From an uncultured Christensenella sp. (lineage in GTDB: Bacteria > Bacillota > Clostridia > Christensenellales > DTU072): DNA of 45,322 nucleotides. The stretch lies in assembly GCA_905210905.1 (NCBI GenBank), contig CAJLYQ010000008.1, forward strand, positions 1 through 45,322, read 5' to 3'. The notes under the pieces are model-generated. The model was not told where the DNA came from. It worked only from the letters and a program-made list of their open reading frames with translations, and ran no database searches. Both the position numbers and the translations under genes were made by a program. Positions within the stretch are counted from its first letter, which is position 1, and every line of letters starts with the position of its first letter. Positions 26,824-37,200 of the stretch are shown here, piece after piece.

Positions 26824-28924
26824 TTACCGTGTCGTTCTCTTCGGTTTTGGGATACTCGACGTGTCCGCAGTTTTTATTGATACAAACGTACTGTTTTTTG
26901 TTGTCCTTAACTACGATTTTCATCACGTTTCTGCAAACAGGACAGAAAATCGGAGCAGGAAGTTCCCAACTCATAAAGTCACATTCAGGGTAGTTCGCAC
27001 AACCGTAAAAAACTTTACCATTTTTCGTATGCTTCTTCACTATATCGCCGTGACAACGGGGACATTCCGCAACCGGTTCAACTATGTTTTTAATGTTTTT
27101 GCACTTAGGATAATTCGGGCAAGCAAGGAATTTGCCGAACTTTCCGTTACGAACGACCATATTTGCGCCGCATTTGTCGCATATTACGTCCGTAACTTCT
27201 TCTTCCATTTTTACTTTTTTCTCGCCGAAATACGCTTTGGTGATACATTCGTTAAAATGGGGATAGAACGACGCAAGCACGTCCTGCCACTTGTTGCCGT
27301 TTACGACGTCGTCGAGTTTGTTTTCCATCGACGCGGTAAACTGTACGTCGACTATATCGGCAAAGTTCTTTTCCATAAATTGCGTAACCGTTTCGCCTAG
27401 TTGCGTAGGTTTAAGCAGTTTGCCTTCTTTTTCGACGTAATCTCTGTGAGATAACACGCTGAGAACGTTGGCGTAAGTAGCCGGTCTGCCTATACCGTTT
27501 TCTTCCATCGCCTTGATAAGGGTCGCGTCGGAAAATCTCGTAGGCGGTTTGGTAAACTTTTGCTCTTTTTTAATCTCTTTCAGATTAAGTTTCTCCCCTT
27601 CGGCAAAATCGGGAAGTTTTTGCGTACCGTTGTCGTCGTCTTCTTCTTTATCGTGTTCGTAAACAATGGTAAATCCCTTGAAAATAATCGTTTTTCCCGT
27701 TATTTTGAACCCGTATTTGTTTGCTCCGCAATCGGCTTTTATTTTAACGTTAAGGGTGTTGTAAATCGCTTCCGACATTTGACTTGCCAAAAATCTGTCG
27801 TAGATAAGTTTATACAGCCTATAAAGATTTCGCGCTACCTTGTCCTTGATGCTTTCGGGCGTCACGGCAAGCGAAATAGGTCTTATCGCTTCGTGTGCGT
27901 CCTGCACGTTCGCGCTTTTGGTCGTATAGTAATTGTATTTTTCGGGCGCATACTCGCTTCCGAAGTTCTTTTCGATGTACTCTTTCGCCTCTTTTTGCGC
28001 CTCTGCGCTGACTCTTACAGAGTCGGTACGGATGTAAGTAACGAGCGCCGTAAGACCGCTTCCTTCGACGTTTACGCCTTCGTAAAGTTGTTGCGCGAGT
28101 TTCATTACTTCCGGCGCGGTAATTCCGAGCCTGTTCGAGCCGTCTTGTTGGAGCGTGCTTGTGGTAAACGGCGCGCCCGGATGGGATTTGCTTTCTCCCC
28201 TTTTCACGCTTTCTACGGTATATTCGCCTTTAAGAAGTTCTTCTTCCGTTTGTTGCGCCGTTTCGCCGTTGTCTATTTTTATTTTCTTACCGTTTTTATC
28301 GGCTAAGGTCGCTTTGAATGCGGACGCTTTGCCGAGTTTGGTAAGCATTGCGTAAATATTCCAATACTCTTCGGGAACGAACGCTCTTATCTCACGCTCT
28401 CTGTCGACTATCATTTTGAGCGCCGCGCTCTGAACGCGACCGCCGGACAGTCCCTGTTTGATTTTTTGGTTAAGTATCGGGCTGATTTTATAACCGACGA
28501 GCCTGTCAAGCACGCGACGTGCCTGTTGGGCGTTTACCAAATTCATATTGATGTGCCTGGGATTTTTAATCGCCGCGTTTACCGCCCTGTTACTGATTTC
28601 GTTAAACTCGATTCTTTGCGCGTCGTCGCCGAGATCGAGAACGTTGCTTAAATGCCAACTGATCGCTTCCCCTTCTCTATCCGGGTCGGTTGCGAGAAAG
28701 GTTTGTTCGCTTTCCTTTACCGCGGCTTTCAATCTTTTTACGGTATCCTTTTTCTCTTTAACCATTACGTAACTGGGCTTAAAGTCGTCGTCCACGTCTA
28801 TCCCGAGACTTTTTTCGGGCAGGTCGCAGACGTGTCCGCCGCTTGCCATTACCCGATAGTCTTTACCGAGATATTTTTGAATGGTTTTCGCCTTTGTCGG
28901 CGATTCTACGATTACTAATTTCAT
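26816..28924 (-). CDS. topA: DNA topoisomerase I
   Basis: 702 residues, the Firmicutes size. Relaxes negative supercoils by single-strand passage. The Toprim domain has Glu7 and DPDREGE (80-86). The active-site tyrosine is Y297 in VTYIRTDSVR. Three C-terminal zinc-ribbon modules carry CxxC/CxxxxxC pairs (about 590-690), the last with a spacing variant 'CINKNCGH'. It follows dprA by 4 nt. In the transcript it sits between dprA and trmFO. Confidence 0.97.
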   Translation of the reverse strand: MKLVIVESPTKAKTIQKYLGKDYRVMASGGHVCDLPEKSLGIDVDDDFKPSYVMVKEKKDTVKRLKAAVKESEQTFLATDPDREGEAISWHLSNVLDLGDDAQRIEFNEISNRAVNAAIKNPRHINMNLVNAQQARRVLDRLVGYKISPILNQKIKQGLSGGRVQSAALKMIVDREREIRAFVPEEYWNIYAMLTKLGKASAFKATLADKNGKKIKIDNGETAQQTEEELLKGEYTVESVKRGESKSHPGAPFTTSTLQQDGSNRLGITAPEVMKLAQQLYEGVNVEGSGLTALVTYIRTDSVRVSAEAQKEAKEYIEKNFGSEYAPEKYNYYTTKSANVQDAHEAIRPISLAVTPESIKDKVARNLYRLYKLIYDRFLASQMSEAIYNTLNVKIKADCGANKYGFKITGKTIIFKGFTIVYEHDKEEDDDNGTQKLPDFAEGEKLNLKEIKKEQKFTKPPTRFSDATLIKAMEENGIGRPATYANVLSVLSHRDYVEKEGKLLKPTQLGETVTQFMEKNFADIVDVQFTASMENKLDDVVNGNKWQDVLASFYPHFNECITKAYFGEKKVKMEEEVTDVICDKCGANMVVRNGKFGKFLACPNYPKCKNIKNIVEPVAECPRCHGDIVKKHTKNGKVFYGCANYPECDFMSWELPAPIFCPVCRNVMKIVVKDNKKQYVCINKNCGHVEYPKTEENDTVNE

Positions 28925-28928
28925 AAAT

Positions 28929-30014
28929 CTATATGCTCCAATAATTATATTTGGTTTTCGTTATTAGCCCTACGGCAGTCATCTTCGTAAGCAAAGAATT
29001 GAGTTGCGGAACGCTTAAATCCACCACGTCGAGAATTTCTTCGAAGTGCATCTCTCCGTTTCTCGTAAGCGCGTTAAGCACGTTGTCTTCGTTTACGTCG
29101 AGTTGTATGCTGCTCGGTTTCGAAACGTCGGTCTTAGTCATTCCGAGTTCGGAGTAAATATCGTTAACGTCCGTTACGAGTCTTGTCTGACATTCTTTTA
29201 TCGCTTTGTTGCAGCCTGCGCTCGACTTGTTGAATATGCTCCCGGGCACGCAAAACACGTCTTTGCCCTGGTTTATCGCATAGTTAAGCGTGAGCATAGT
29301 TCCGCTGCCTTCCCCTGCTTCGGTAATTAAAACCGCGCGGGACAAACCGCTTATTATCCTGTTTCTCGCCGGAAAATTATGCGCCGTGGCCGTTTCGCCG
29401 AGCGGATACTCGCTTATTACAAGTCCGTACTCCGCGATTTCTTCGTACAGCGATTTGTTTTCGGGCGGATAAACCACGTCTGCTCCGCAACCGAGAACCG
29501 CCACCGTTTTTCCGCGCGAATTAAGAGCGGTTCTGTGCGCGCAAGAGTCTATTCCCCGAGCCATTCCGCTTACGATAACGAACCTTTCGGATAGTTTCGC
29601 AACGAATTCTTCCGTCGCGCGCATTCCGTACTTCGTCGGGAATCTCGTTCCCACGACGGCAAACGAAGGTTTGTTAAGTAGGCTCGCGTCGCCCTTGCAA
29701 TAAAGCATTAACGGCGCGTCTTCGTAACAAAGCATACTCTTAGGGTATTCTTCGTCGAGTATAGTGACGAGTTTTACTCTGCTTAATTCGAGTTTACGCT
29801 CTAATTCCGCAAAATCCGCGTTTGCCGCGCTCACGCATATCTCGCGGTAGTCCCTTTCTCCGAGCATTGCGGTGATAGTGCTTCTGCATCGGGCAAGGTT
29901 GTTTGCCACGTCTTCGGCGTTAACCGCGTCTAAAAGTTTTCTTCCCTTCGCAACGCCTATGCCGTATGCGGAAGTAACTATATATACGGCTTTTTGTCTG
30001 TCGGTCAGTTTCAT
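28929..30014 (-). CDS. dprA: DNA-processing protein DprA (Smf)
   Basis: 361 residues. Loads RecA onto incoming single-stranded DNA during natural transformation. The Rossmann core has 'AVVGTRFPTKYG', the conserved 'SGMARGIDSCAH', 'AVLGCGADVVYPPEN', and 'GSGTMLTLNYAINQGKDVFCVPGS'. An N-terminal SAM-like region (about 1-70) and a C-terminal winged helix (about 295-361) complete the usual three-part layout. The ATG overlaps the comM stop by 4 nt (ATGA). DprA beside ComM suggests a DNA-uptake or recombination role; other competence genes are not in view. Confidence 0.96.
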   Translation of the reverse strand: MKLTDRQKAVYIVTSAYGIGVAKGRKLLDAVNAEDVANNLARCRSTITAMLGERDYREICVSAANADFAELERKLELSRVKLVTILDEEYPKSMLCYEDAPLMLYCKGDASLLNKPSFAVVGTRFPTKYGMRATEEFVAKLSERFVIVSGMARGIDSCAHRTALNSRGKTVAVLGCGADVVYPPENKSLYEEIAEYGLVISEYPLGETATAHNFPARNRIISGLSRAVLITEAGEGSGTMLTLNYAINQGKDVFCVPGSIFNKSSAGCNKAIKECQTRLVTDVNDIYSELGMTKTDVSKPSSIQLDVNEDNVLNALTRNGEMHFEEILDVVDLSVPQLNSLLTKMTAVGLITKTKYNYWSI

Positions 30015-31543
30015 CCCAGTATAAACTCCTTCTTATCCACGGTCTTATACTGCACCGCTTCCGCAACGTCGTCGAAAATAATATCTTCCCTTTCCGCAAG
30101 GTCGGCAATCGTTCTTGCCGTTTTTAATATTCTCGTGGTTGCTCTCGGACTGAGATTTTTGCTTTCGAAAACGTCTTTAAGCAATCTTTCGCTGTCTTCG
30201 TCAATCTTGCAAAACTTATCTATAAGCGCGTTGTTCATTTGCGAGTTGGAATATATCCCGTATTCATTAAACCTGCGCAACTGTATATTCCTGGCGTTTT
30301 CCACTCTTTCTCTTACCGTTGCGCTGCTTTCCGCTTTTCTTTTCGAACGGAACTCGCCGTATTCGATATTATCTACCGTAACGAACAAATCTATCCTGTC
30401 CAGAAGCGGTCCGGATATTTTCGAAACGTAATTAAGAATTTCCCTTTGCGTACAGGTACATTGTTTTACGCTCGAACCGTAATAACCGCACGGACACGGG
30501 TTCATACTCGCTATAAGCATAAATCTTGCCGGATACACCGCGGTCTTGTTTACTCTCGAAATCGATATTTTTCCGTCTTCTATCGGCTGACGCAACGCTT
30601 CGAGCGCATTCCTGTTGTATTCGGGCATTTCGTCGAGAAACAGTACGCCGTTATGCGCAAGGCTCACTTCCCCGGGCGTGGCTTTGTTGCCGCCGCCGGT
30701 AAGGCTGTATATGCTCGCAGTATGGTGCGGAGAACGGAACGGTCTGCGCTTAACCATTCCTTCTTCGGGTACGATAAGTCCCGCCACCGAGTGTATCTTC
30801 GTTACTTCTATCCCTTCTTCGAAAGTCATTCTCGGCATAATTCCGGTGACGCATTTCGCAAGCATAGTCTTGCCCGTTCCCGGAGAACCGCACATAAGAA
30901 GGTTGTGCGAACCAGCCACCGCTATCTCCAGTCCGCGTTTTGCCATCAGTTGACCTTTTACATCGCCTATATCCACTTCGGGAACGACGGGCTCTCCGTC
31001 GTCGTATTCTTCCGTTTTAATCGGTTCGTATTTAAGTCCGACGCAAAGTCCGACAACGTCGGACAAACTCTCCATAGCGTAAACTTCCGCGCCGTGCACG
31101 TACGCCGCTTCTTTGGCGTTTGCAACGGGTACGACGAACTTTTTATATCCTGCCTGCACCGCGCTGAGCAAAAGCGGCATAACGCCGTTAATTCGCCGTA
31201 ACGAGCCGTCAAGGGAAAGTTCTCCCAAAAACACGTAGTCTTTGCACCCGGAATACGGTATTTGTCCTACCGCCGAAAGATAACCTATAGCAATGGCAAG
31301 GTCAAGTCCCGATCCTTCCTTTCTTACGTCGGCAGGCGCGAGATTTATTACCGTCTTGTGCATTCCGAAGTCGAATCCGCTGTTCGTAATCGCGCTTCTG
31401 ACGCGTTCTTTGGATTCTTTCACCGCGCTCGTCGCAAGTCCGACCACTTCAAGAGAAGGTAAGCCGTTTTGCGCAAACACTTCGACTTCGACGGCATATC
31501 CGTCTATCCCGTCCAGTGCATAACTTTTTACCGTGGTAAACAT
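30011..31543 (-). CDS. comM: YifB/ComM-family Mg-chelatase-like AAA+ ATPase
   Basis: About 510 residues from MFTTVKSYALDGIDGY. The frame is open to 31639, but I chose ATG 31543 because AAGGGG lies 8 nt upstream and family sequences begin here; the upstream stretch overlaps the previous gene and is Arg-rich. Family members are hexameric helicases that promote branch migration during transformation. An N-terminal Lon-like S16 fold, Walker A GSPGTGKTMLAK, Walker B VLFLDEMPEY, 'NPCPCGYYG' zinc-type cysteines and a C-terminal Mg-chelatase domain are visible. It overlaps dprA by 4 nt. Confidence 0.95.
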   Translation of the reverse strand: MFTTVKSYALDGIDGYAVEVEVFAQNGLPSLEVVGLATSAVKESKERVRSAITNSGFDFGMHKTVINLAPADVRKEGSGLDLAIAIGYLSAVGQIPYSGCKDYVFLGELSLDGSLRRINGVMPLLLSAVQAGYKKFVVPVANAKEAAYVHGAEVYAMESLSDVVGLCVGLKYEPIKTEEYDDGEPVVPEVDIGDVKGQLMAKRGLEIAVAGSHNLLMCGSPGTGKTMLAKCVTGIMPRMTFEEGIEVTKIHSVAGLIVPEEGMVKRRPFRSPHHTASIYSLTGGGNKATPGEVSLAHNGVLFLDEMPEYNRNALEALRQPIEDGKISISRVNKTAVYPARFMLIASMNPCPCGYYGSSVKQCTCTQREILNYVSKISGPLLDRIDLFVTVDNIEYGEFRSKRKAESSATVRERVENARNIQLRRFNEYGIYSNSQMNNALIDKFCKIDEDSERLLKDVFESKNLSPRATTRILKTARTIADLAEREDIIFDDVAEAVQYKTVDKKEFILG

Positions 31544-31560
31544 AATATTTCCCCTTGTTT

Positions 31561-33675
31561 TTAACCCATTTTTTTCTTTAGTACGATCAGTACTACCACG
31601 AGAACGACCGCCGCGCCGCCGCAACCGCATACTATCCACAAAAATCTGCTCAGCGGCATTTCTTTCCCGAACACCGTTATCGTCTTCGTTTCTTCTATCG
31701 TTCCCGTGGGCGCTTTGCCGCCGTAAATGACGAGAGCGTAATCCGTCGACTCTTTGAGAGTAAACCTGATCGCGTTGTTTACTATCTCGCTCGGCACGAC
31801 TTCGCCCGTCTTAACCTTGACGAGAGCGACGGTTCTGTCGAGATACTTGCCGGGCATATTCATTTTAACGATCAATCCATTTTCGAGCAGACCGTCGAAT
31901 TCTTCTCCGTTTATCGTAAGTTTTAACCCGAAAAAGTCGGTAAAGGCTTTGCCGGCGTTTACGACGGACGGATAATCTTTTCCGTCGCTTTCTCCTTTTA
32001 CGAGCGTCAGCGTAACGAGCGTTCCTTTCTTGTATCCGACGAAATCTCCGTCGTATGCGGAGAACGATATAATCGCGGACGCGTATTCGGGTACGCTTTC
32101 AATAACTATCGAGCAGGAAACCGCGCTTTCTATCGACTCGATAAGACTTTGCGCGGTGTTCAGTATATCCGCTTTAGCGTTGCCGGGATAAGATAACAAC
32201 CGTCCGAGTTTTTCGGCGTCCTTTTTTACGGATTTAGCCGCAGCGTCCGTATATGCCGATTCGTCGTATCCGTCCGCCGCTTTAACCGCTCGGTTTATCA
32301 TAGTAAACGTTTCGTCGTCGGAAAAATAAGGTATCGTTCCGACGCGCTCCGCGCGATTTCCCGCCGCGTCTTTAAGAACGACGGTATATTCCCTGACTTT
32401 TGCGTTAAACGACTCGTAAGGCAAAACTACGGCGTAACGGACGTATCCGGCGCTTTCCGTCGGATACGCTTGCATTGCGTAACTCTTTTCTCCGTAAACT
32501 ACGGTCGCTTCGCTTATGCCGCTTTCGTTTTTATCCGTCGCGTATACGGATACGGTAAAAAACGAGTCGGAGTTAAGCACGTCGAACGCTATCGACGGCT
32601 CGTCTTTGATGATCGGTTCGGTAACGTCGAACGCGGAAAAAGGCACGGTTACCGTTTTCGTTTCGGAAACGTTTCCGGCATTATCCGCGGCGTAAATTAT
32701 TATTTTATGGTCACAGGCGGCGGTAAGGCGTATCGAGCAAACTTCGGAAGACGCTTGTTCGTACGTTCTCGTAAAAGGCACGCCGTTTTCGTAAATCGTA
32801 TAGTATTGCGTTTGATTAAGTCCGCTACCTCCGACATCGGGCATAAAAGTAACTTTTACGGTGTACTTCGACGAATAAAACCCTTGCTTTAATTCGGGCG
32901 TTATTTCGTAAGTCGGAGCAGGCGGCGCGATAAAGTCGAATTTATCGAACGCATACCTTGTCGTAAGTCCGTTGCCGGCGTTGTCGTAACAAACCGCGAC
33001 GAGCGTGCTTTTTTCGGTTATACGGAACTCCGTTCTGTCAAGGGAAGCAAAGTCGAGCGTACCGACCTGTCCTTTAGACCCGTTGGGATATTCGAAGTAG
33101 TAACAAATCGTTTTTACGCCGCTCCTGTCGTCGGACAAAGCGTTCCAGTTTGCCACGGCGAGATACTCTCCGCCTTCTCTGAGCCACTCGGTCATCGGCG
33201 AGAAAACTTTTTCACCGTCTTTAACCGCAGGCGCGTCGGCGTCCACTTTGAACGAAACGGTCGTGGAGTCGAGTTGCGTTCCGGAAAAATCCGAGCAACC
33301 GGTTATTTTCAATTCGTAATTGCCGCTTTCTTCCAGCGTTTCCGTAACGAATCCGTCAGCAGGCGTTTCTTCCGTTTTGCCGGGCAATTTAACGCCGTCT
33401 TTGGTTTTTTCCAGCAAATAGTATTCGGAAAGCACTCTGAATCGCACAGTTACGCTTTTAGGGTACTTTTCGTCGGTGTAGTCTTTTTCTTCCAGAACCG
33501 CTTCCGTTCCGTTTACGCCGATAAAATACGTTCCTTTAAGGGAAGATACGCTCACCGTCGCGTCCGCGGCGTAAGCGTAAGGTTCGGGTTTTAAGAAAAC
33601 GCCGAAAACCGCGGCAATCGCCGCGGCAAATACCGCAATGAATATCAACGCTTTTATCTTAATACTATTAACCAT
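31561..33675 (-). CDS. Membrane-anchored extracellular protein with Ig-like repeats (unassigned)
   Basis: 704 residues, no family recognised with confidence. A signal peptide (about 1-36, hydrophobic, ending near 'AYAAD') is followed by several beta-rich Ig-like modules that share a 'DNAGN' or 'DAAGN' end (about 225, 320 and 425), as in bacterial surface repeats. A helical stretch (about 455-520) separates them from a C-terminal beta region, then a single membrane helix (about 672-697) and KKKMG. No LPXTG is seen. This is consistent with a type I membrane protein exposed on the surface. It precedes comM by 17 nt and has its own promoter, so it probably heads the long operon. The function is unknown. 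Confidence 0.75.
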   Translation of the reverse strand: MVNSIKIKALIFIAVFAAAIAAVFGVFLKPEPYAYAADATVSVSSLKGTYFIGVNGTEAVLEEKDYTDEKYPKSVTVRFRVLSEYYLLEKTKDGVKLPGKTEETPADGFVTETLEESGNYELKITGCSDFSGTQLDSTTVSFKVDADAPAVKDGEKVFSPMTEWLREGGEYLAVANWNALSDDRSGVKTICYYFEYPNGSKGQVGTLDFASLDRTEFRITEKSTLVAVCYDNAGNGLTTRYAFDKFDFIAPPAPTYEITPELKQGFYSSKYTVKVTFMPDVGGSGLNQTQYYTIYENGVPFTRTYEQASSEVCSIRLTAACDHKIIIYAADNAGNVSETKTVTVPFSAFDVTEPIIKDEPSIAFDVLNSDSFFTVSVYATDKNESGISEATVVYGEKSYAMQAYPTESAGYVRYAVVLPYESFNAKVREYTVVLKDAAGNRAERVGTIPYFSDDETFTMINRAVKAADGYDESAYTDAAAKSVKKDAEKLGRLLSYPGNAKADILNTAQSLIESIESAVSCSIVIESVPEYASAIISFSAYDGDFVGYKKGTLVTLTLVKGESDGKDYPSVVNAGKAFTDFFGLKLTINGEEFDGLLENGLIVKMNMPGKYLDRTVALVKVKTGEVVPSEIVNNAIRFTLKESTDYALVIYGGKAPTGTIEETKTITVFGKEMPLSRFLWIVCGCGGAAVVLVVVLIVLKKKMG

Positions 33676-33704
33676 ATATAGTGCAACTTTTTTTGCCGTC
33701 GTTT

Positions 33705-33733
33705 ATTATAGCACAGCGTATTCCCGTTTTCAA
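33705..33733 (-). promoter_or_regulatory. Promoter of the Ig-like protein/comM-dprA-topA operon
   Basis: TTGAAA (33728-33733), a 17-nt spacer and a perfect TATAAT (33705-33710) on the minus strand, about 30 nt before the ATG. It is the best promoter upstream of the long operon. Confidence 0.75.
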
Positions 33734-33756
33734 TACCGCAACGAAAATTCAACACG

Positions 33757-33773
33757 TTATTATTTAATAATAA
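33757..33773. promoter_or_regulatory. AT-only inverted repeat between divergent genes
   Basis: Perfect 8-1-8 arms TTATTATT/AATAATAA, about 24 nt upstream of the -35 of the minus promoter. It could be an operator or an AT-rich UP-like element. I see no convincing promoter for the plus-strand lipoprotein gene: the best candidate, TTAATT with TATATA 17 nt later near 33788-33816, is weak. Confidence 0.3.
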
Positions 33774-33897
33774 AAAAATTAAATTTTCCTTAATTGACCG
33801 CGCGATTCCGTATATATAAAAAAACCTTAGTCCTTTCCCGGTCACGTAAAAAACGTTCCGAGTCATAAGAATGTAATATACAGGAGGTTCTTTAACG

Positions 33898-34212
33898 ATG
33901 AAAAAAATAATAACGCTTCTTTTGATTGCGGCGATTGCCGTTATCGGTTGTTTTTGTTTCGCCGCGTGTCAAAAGGAAAAAAGTGACGACGTAATACGTG
34001 TGAACGAAGTAACCCATTCGGTTTTTTACGCACCGTTATACGTTGCGATCCACAAAGGGTATTTTGAAGAAAACGGCTTAAAAATCGAACTAACGAACGG
34101 CGGTGGCAGCGACAAAAGTATGACTGCCCTTATAAGCGGCAACGCCGATATAGCCTTACTCGGTCCGGAAACTTCGGTGTACGCGGCTACTTCTTTTGAC
34201 ACACATAGTTAA
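33898..34212 (+). CDS. ABC-transporter substrate-binding lipoprotein, truncated (NMT1/THI5-SsuA type)
   Basis: 104 residues instead of about 330. The signal peptide ends in lipobox FAAC (Cys24). The mature part has 'HSVFYAPLYVAIHKGYFEENGLKIEL' and 'GSDKSMTALISGNADIALLGPE', typical of the first lobe of NMT1/THI5-like binding proteins for thiamine precursors, sulfonates or similar ligands. It has an AGGAGG SD 8 nt before ATG. Homology ends around residue 97, then seven foreign residues and TAA; this stop overlaps the stop of the element's last gene on the other strand. The gene is almost certainly broken, by insertion of the element or by an assembly join. Confidence 0.85.
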   Translation: MKKIITLLLIAAIAVIGCFCFAACQKEKSDDVIRVNEVTHSVFYAPLYVAIHKGYFEENGLKIELTNGGGSDKSMTALISGNADIALLGPETSVYAATSFDTHS

Positions 34213-37200
34213 TATCCGCAATATGCAAGCAGCGCTTTTTGTTCTGCTGCGGAAAGGTCGTAGCGAGCAATGTACACCCTGACGGAATTTCCGTCCTCTT
34301 TCGTCTTGTATCCGAGGTATCCCATTATCAATATTTTTTGAGCAGAAGTTAAGTTCAACGAATTTAGGTAATACTCAATCATACGTTTTCGGGTCCCGTT
34401 CTCCGAATTCTCGTCCTTTTTCAAATTGCTTACGGCAGCAAGAACGAAAGCCAACAGCGCAGGATCGAAAACTTGAGAGTACAGTGCGGATTTTCCCAAA
34501 TTCTCTTCGTCGGTTATTTCTTCAACCGCTTTTTCGTAATACATTTTATACGTATTCTTTATCGTTTTGGCTCTAACGGATTTTGACGCGCTTCTGTACC
34601 TAGCCGTTTTCATAATGTTGCTTAAACTCTCCGCAGCATCGTCGTACATATTTTCTATGTACTTCTTTTCCTTTCTGTTTAACGTGTACGTCCCGTCGCT
34701 TACGGCAATTTCTTTCCCTATCGTACGCGGCAAAACGTCGTATCCGTCTTTAACAAGAGAATCAAACTCTTCTCTTACGCTTTTGTCCTTTATATTGCCG
34801 ATATCTTCGTTCACTATCAATCCGGCAATCGTTGCTATCATTTTTTCGTCGCCGTCTTCGATCGCTTTTTTCAAATCCGAACGATAGTTCTTATCGTAGA
34901 AAAACGAGTCAATCTTGTACCCTGCAGCCGGGCTTATTCTTCTTGTTATTCCGGTAGCCATATTATACATATTCCTTACCGGAATTCCGAAAAGTTGTCC
35001 TGCCGCATAAATCATTTTTTTTACGAGCGAAGAAAAGTCCTGTTTTTCGGCGTCGCCGGAAACAACCTTTTCAAAAGTCTTGATTATACCGTCCGCCGAA
35101 TCGAACAAGTCGTTTATAACGCCATATGCGTAGTTGTCCAAATCGAAACCGTCAACCAGTTTTGCGTACAAATCTTTGACAAGCGGCAATCCGCCAAGCA
35201 AATTGCCAACCGCGTCGAGCGACATCGTTTCAATAACGTTTTCGTTGTCGTCGCGCTTATACAACCATCTGAATAGTTGCGCAATACAAGCCATATAAAC
35301 GGACACCGTTACAAGCGCGGTAACAGACTTAGCGGCTTTTTTCTGCGTCGTTTTCAACTGATTACGATATTTTTGAGCAGTCGCCGAATCCGTACAGTTC
35401 TTTATCTTTTTCTTCAAAACGGTTATTTCGCCGATGGCGTCTATAACTCTTCCGACGCACTTCATTGAATCTGCGGTAAACATCGTGATTCCCTTCATAA
35501 ACTCATTCCCCGAGCGCATCGCCGCACTTCTCTCCGTAGCGAGAGAGTTTTGCTGCGTTTCGAGAATAACTTTAGTAAGAAGTTCCCCGGCGGCAACAAG
35601 GTTGGATTCCGTACCTATTGCGCCTTTCCCGTTTATTTCCGCTTGCGCCTGACACGCTCCGAAAAGCCTTTGTACTACGAATCGGTCGACTTTGGATATC
35701 GGCGCCATCAGAACGTCTCCCACTGCGCCGACTTTGTCGATTACGCCTTGCGCCTTTATTGCCGTTTTGTCAAAGTTACGCAACGCCGCCAACCTGCAGT
35801 ACTTGTCCACGTCGGAACCTTTCACTCCAAAGCCCTTCGCAAGTGCCTTGGACGATAACGTGTTACTTGCCGCAAAATAAGACGACAATTGCGAAAAAAG
35901 CACCTTAACGTTGAACCCTAACTGAAATTTAGCATATCCGCCGCGAACGAACGCCAACACTCTTGCGCCTACGGTTTTTCCGTCTGCGGAAATCCCTTGT
36001 ATGTCTTTTACGAGTTTTCTGAAATACTCGTCCGCGCGATGCACCATAGTGGAATCGTTCTTTTTCCGCCATATATCCGACGTCTCCGTCCGAACGGAGA
36101 ACGGCTTGTTTTTATTTTCGGCAACGTCAACGTTAAACAAAATATTATAATTGTCAATCGCTTCTGCCAAACTCGAATACATCGCAACCGCTCGTATATG
36201 CCTGTCGACCACTTCGTTTACGGGAGATATCAAAAGTTCGTTTTTTGCTCCCTTTTTCGTATTCTTATTCATCGACGCGTTGCTTACGGAATTTATCTCT
36301 TCCATAAATCCGTCGTCCACGTTCTTCGCTACAAACGCTCTGCGTATCGGGAAATAGTAATCATCGAGAACGTTCGAATATCCCTGCCGGCGCATATCCG
36401 TTTCGTACTTCGCTTTCTTGCAATCTTCGTTAAGAACCTTTTCCACAACGTTTATATACTGCTTATCAGCATCGGAAAACTGATCGTAAAGCCGCTTTTG
36501 CAATACGCCCGCGACTTCGAAAATCAGATCGTCAGTCACTTCTACGTCCGTTCCGAGAAAACCCGGCACCCGCACGTCTTTGCCGTTTTCAACGTATAAA
36601 AAACCGCTATGCGCAAGCCCTTTCAGCGCTTGCTTACGTTTTAGCGTAAGGTACAACGCAATCGCAACGTCTTTGTTTATTTCTTTTGCTTTGCTTGCGT
36701 CGTCTCCGACGTAATACTTAACTTTCTCTTCTGCAATCCGATTAACGTATCTCTTGTTCTTTTTGAAAAACTCTTCGAGAGCAGAACGCATCTCCATATC
36801 CTTAATCTGCGCTTCCATCGCTCCGTTACGAAGTTCTTCGTATATCTCCGTATAAAAACCTCGCTCGTACTTATCCATCAACCGCACTACGGACGCAGGA
36901 TCTCCGAAAACACGCGTATACGCATTCTCGAGCCACCCCATATTGTAATTTTTGTTTTCTCTCGCAATTCTTACGTATTCCGCTGCCACGGGAACGGCTT
37001 CAACGTACTTGCCCGCCCGATAAATCTTGTTGTGGTTTTCGATAAAATGCGTAAAATAGTCGATAGCATACTTCATTCCTTTAAGTTCGATCAGCGATAG
37101 TTCGCCTTTCCCCTCGATCACAAAGTCCAAAACGTTCGCTATTTCCGGGTTAAAAGAATTTCTGCTCCGAAACTTCATATTTTCATCGGGGTCAACGGCA

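Noticed and set aside
31544..31639. Longer N-terminus for the comM gene (open to 31639)
   Set aside because: The extension is Arg/Lys/Gly-rich, overlaps the coding end of the upstream gene, and the good SD and family start are at 31543.
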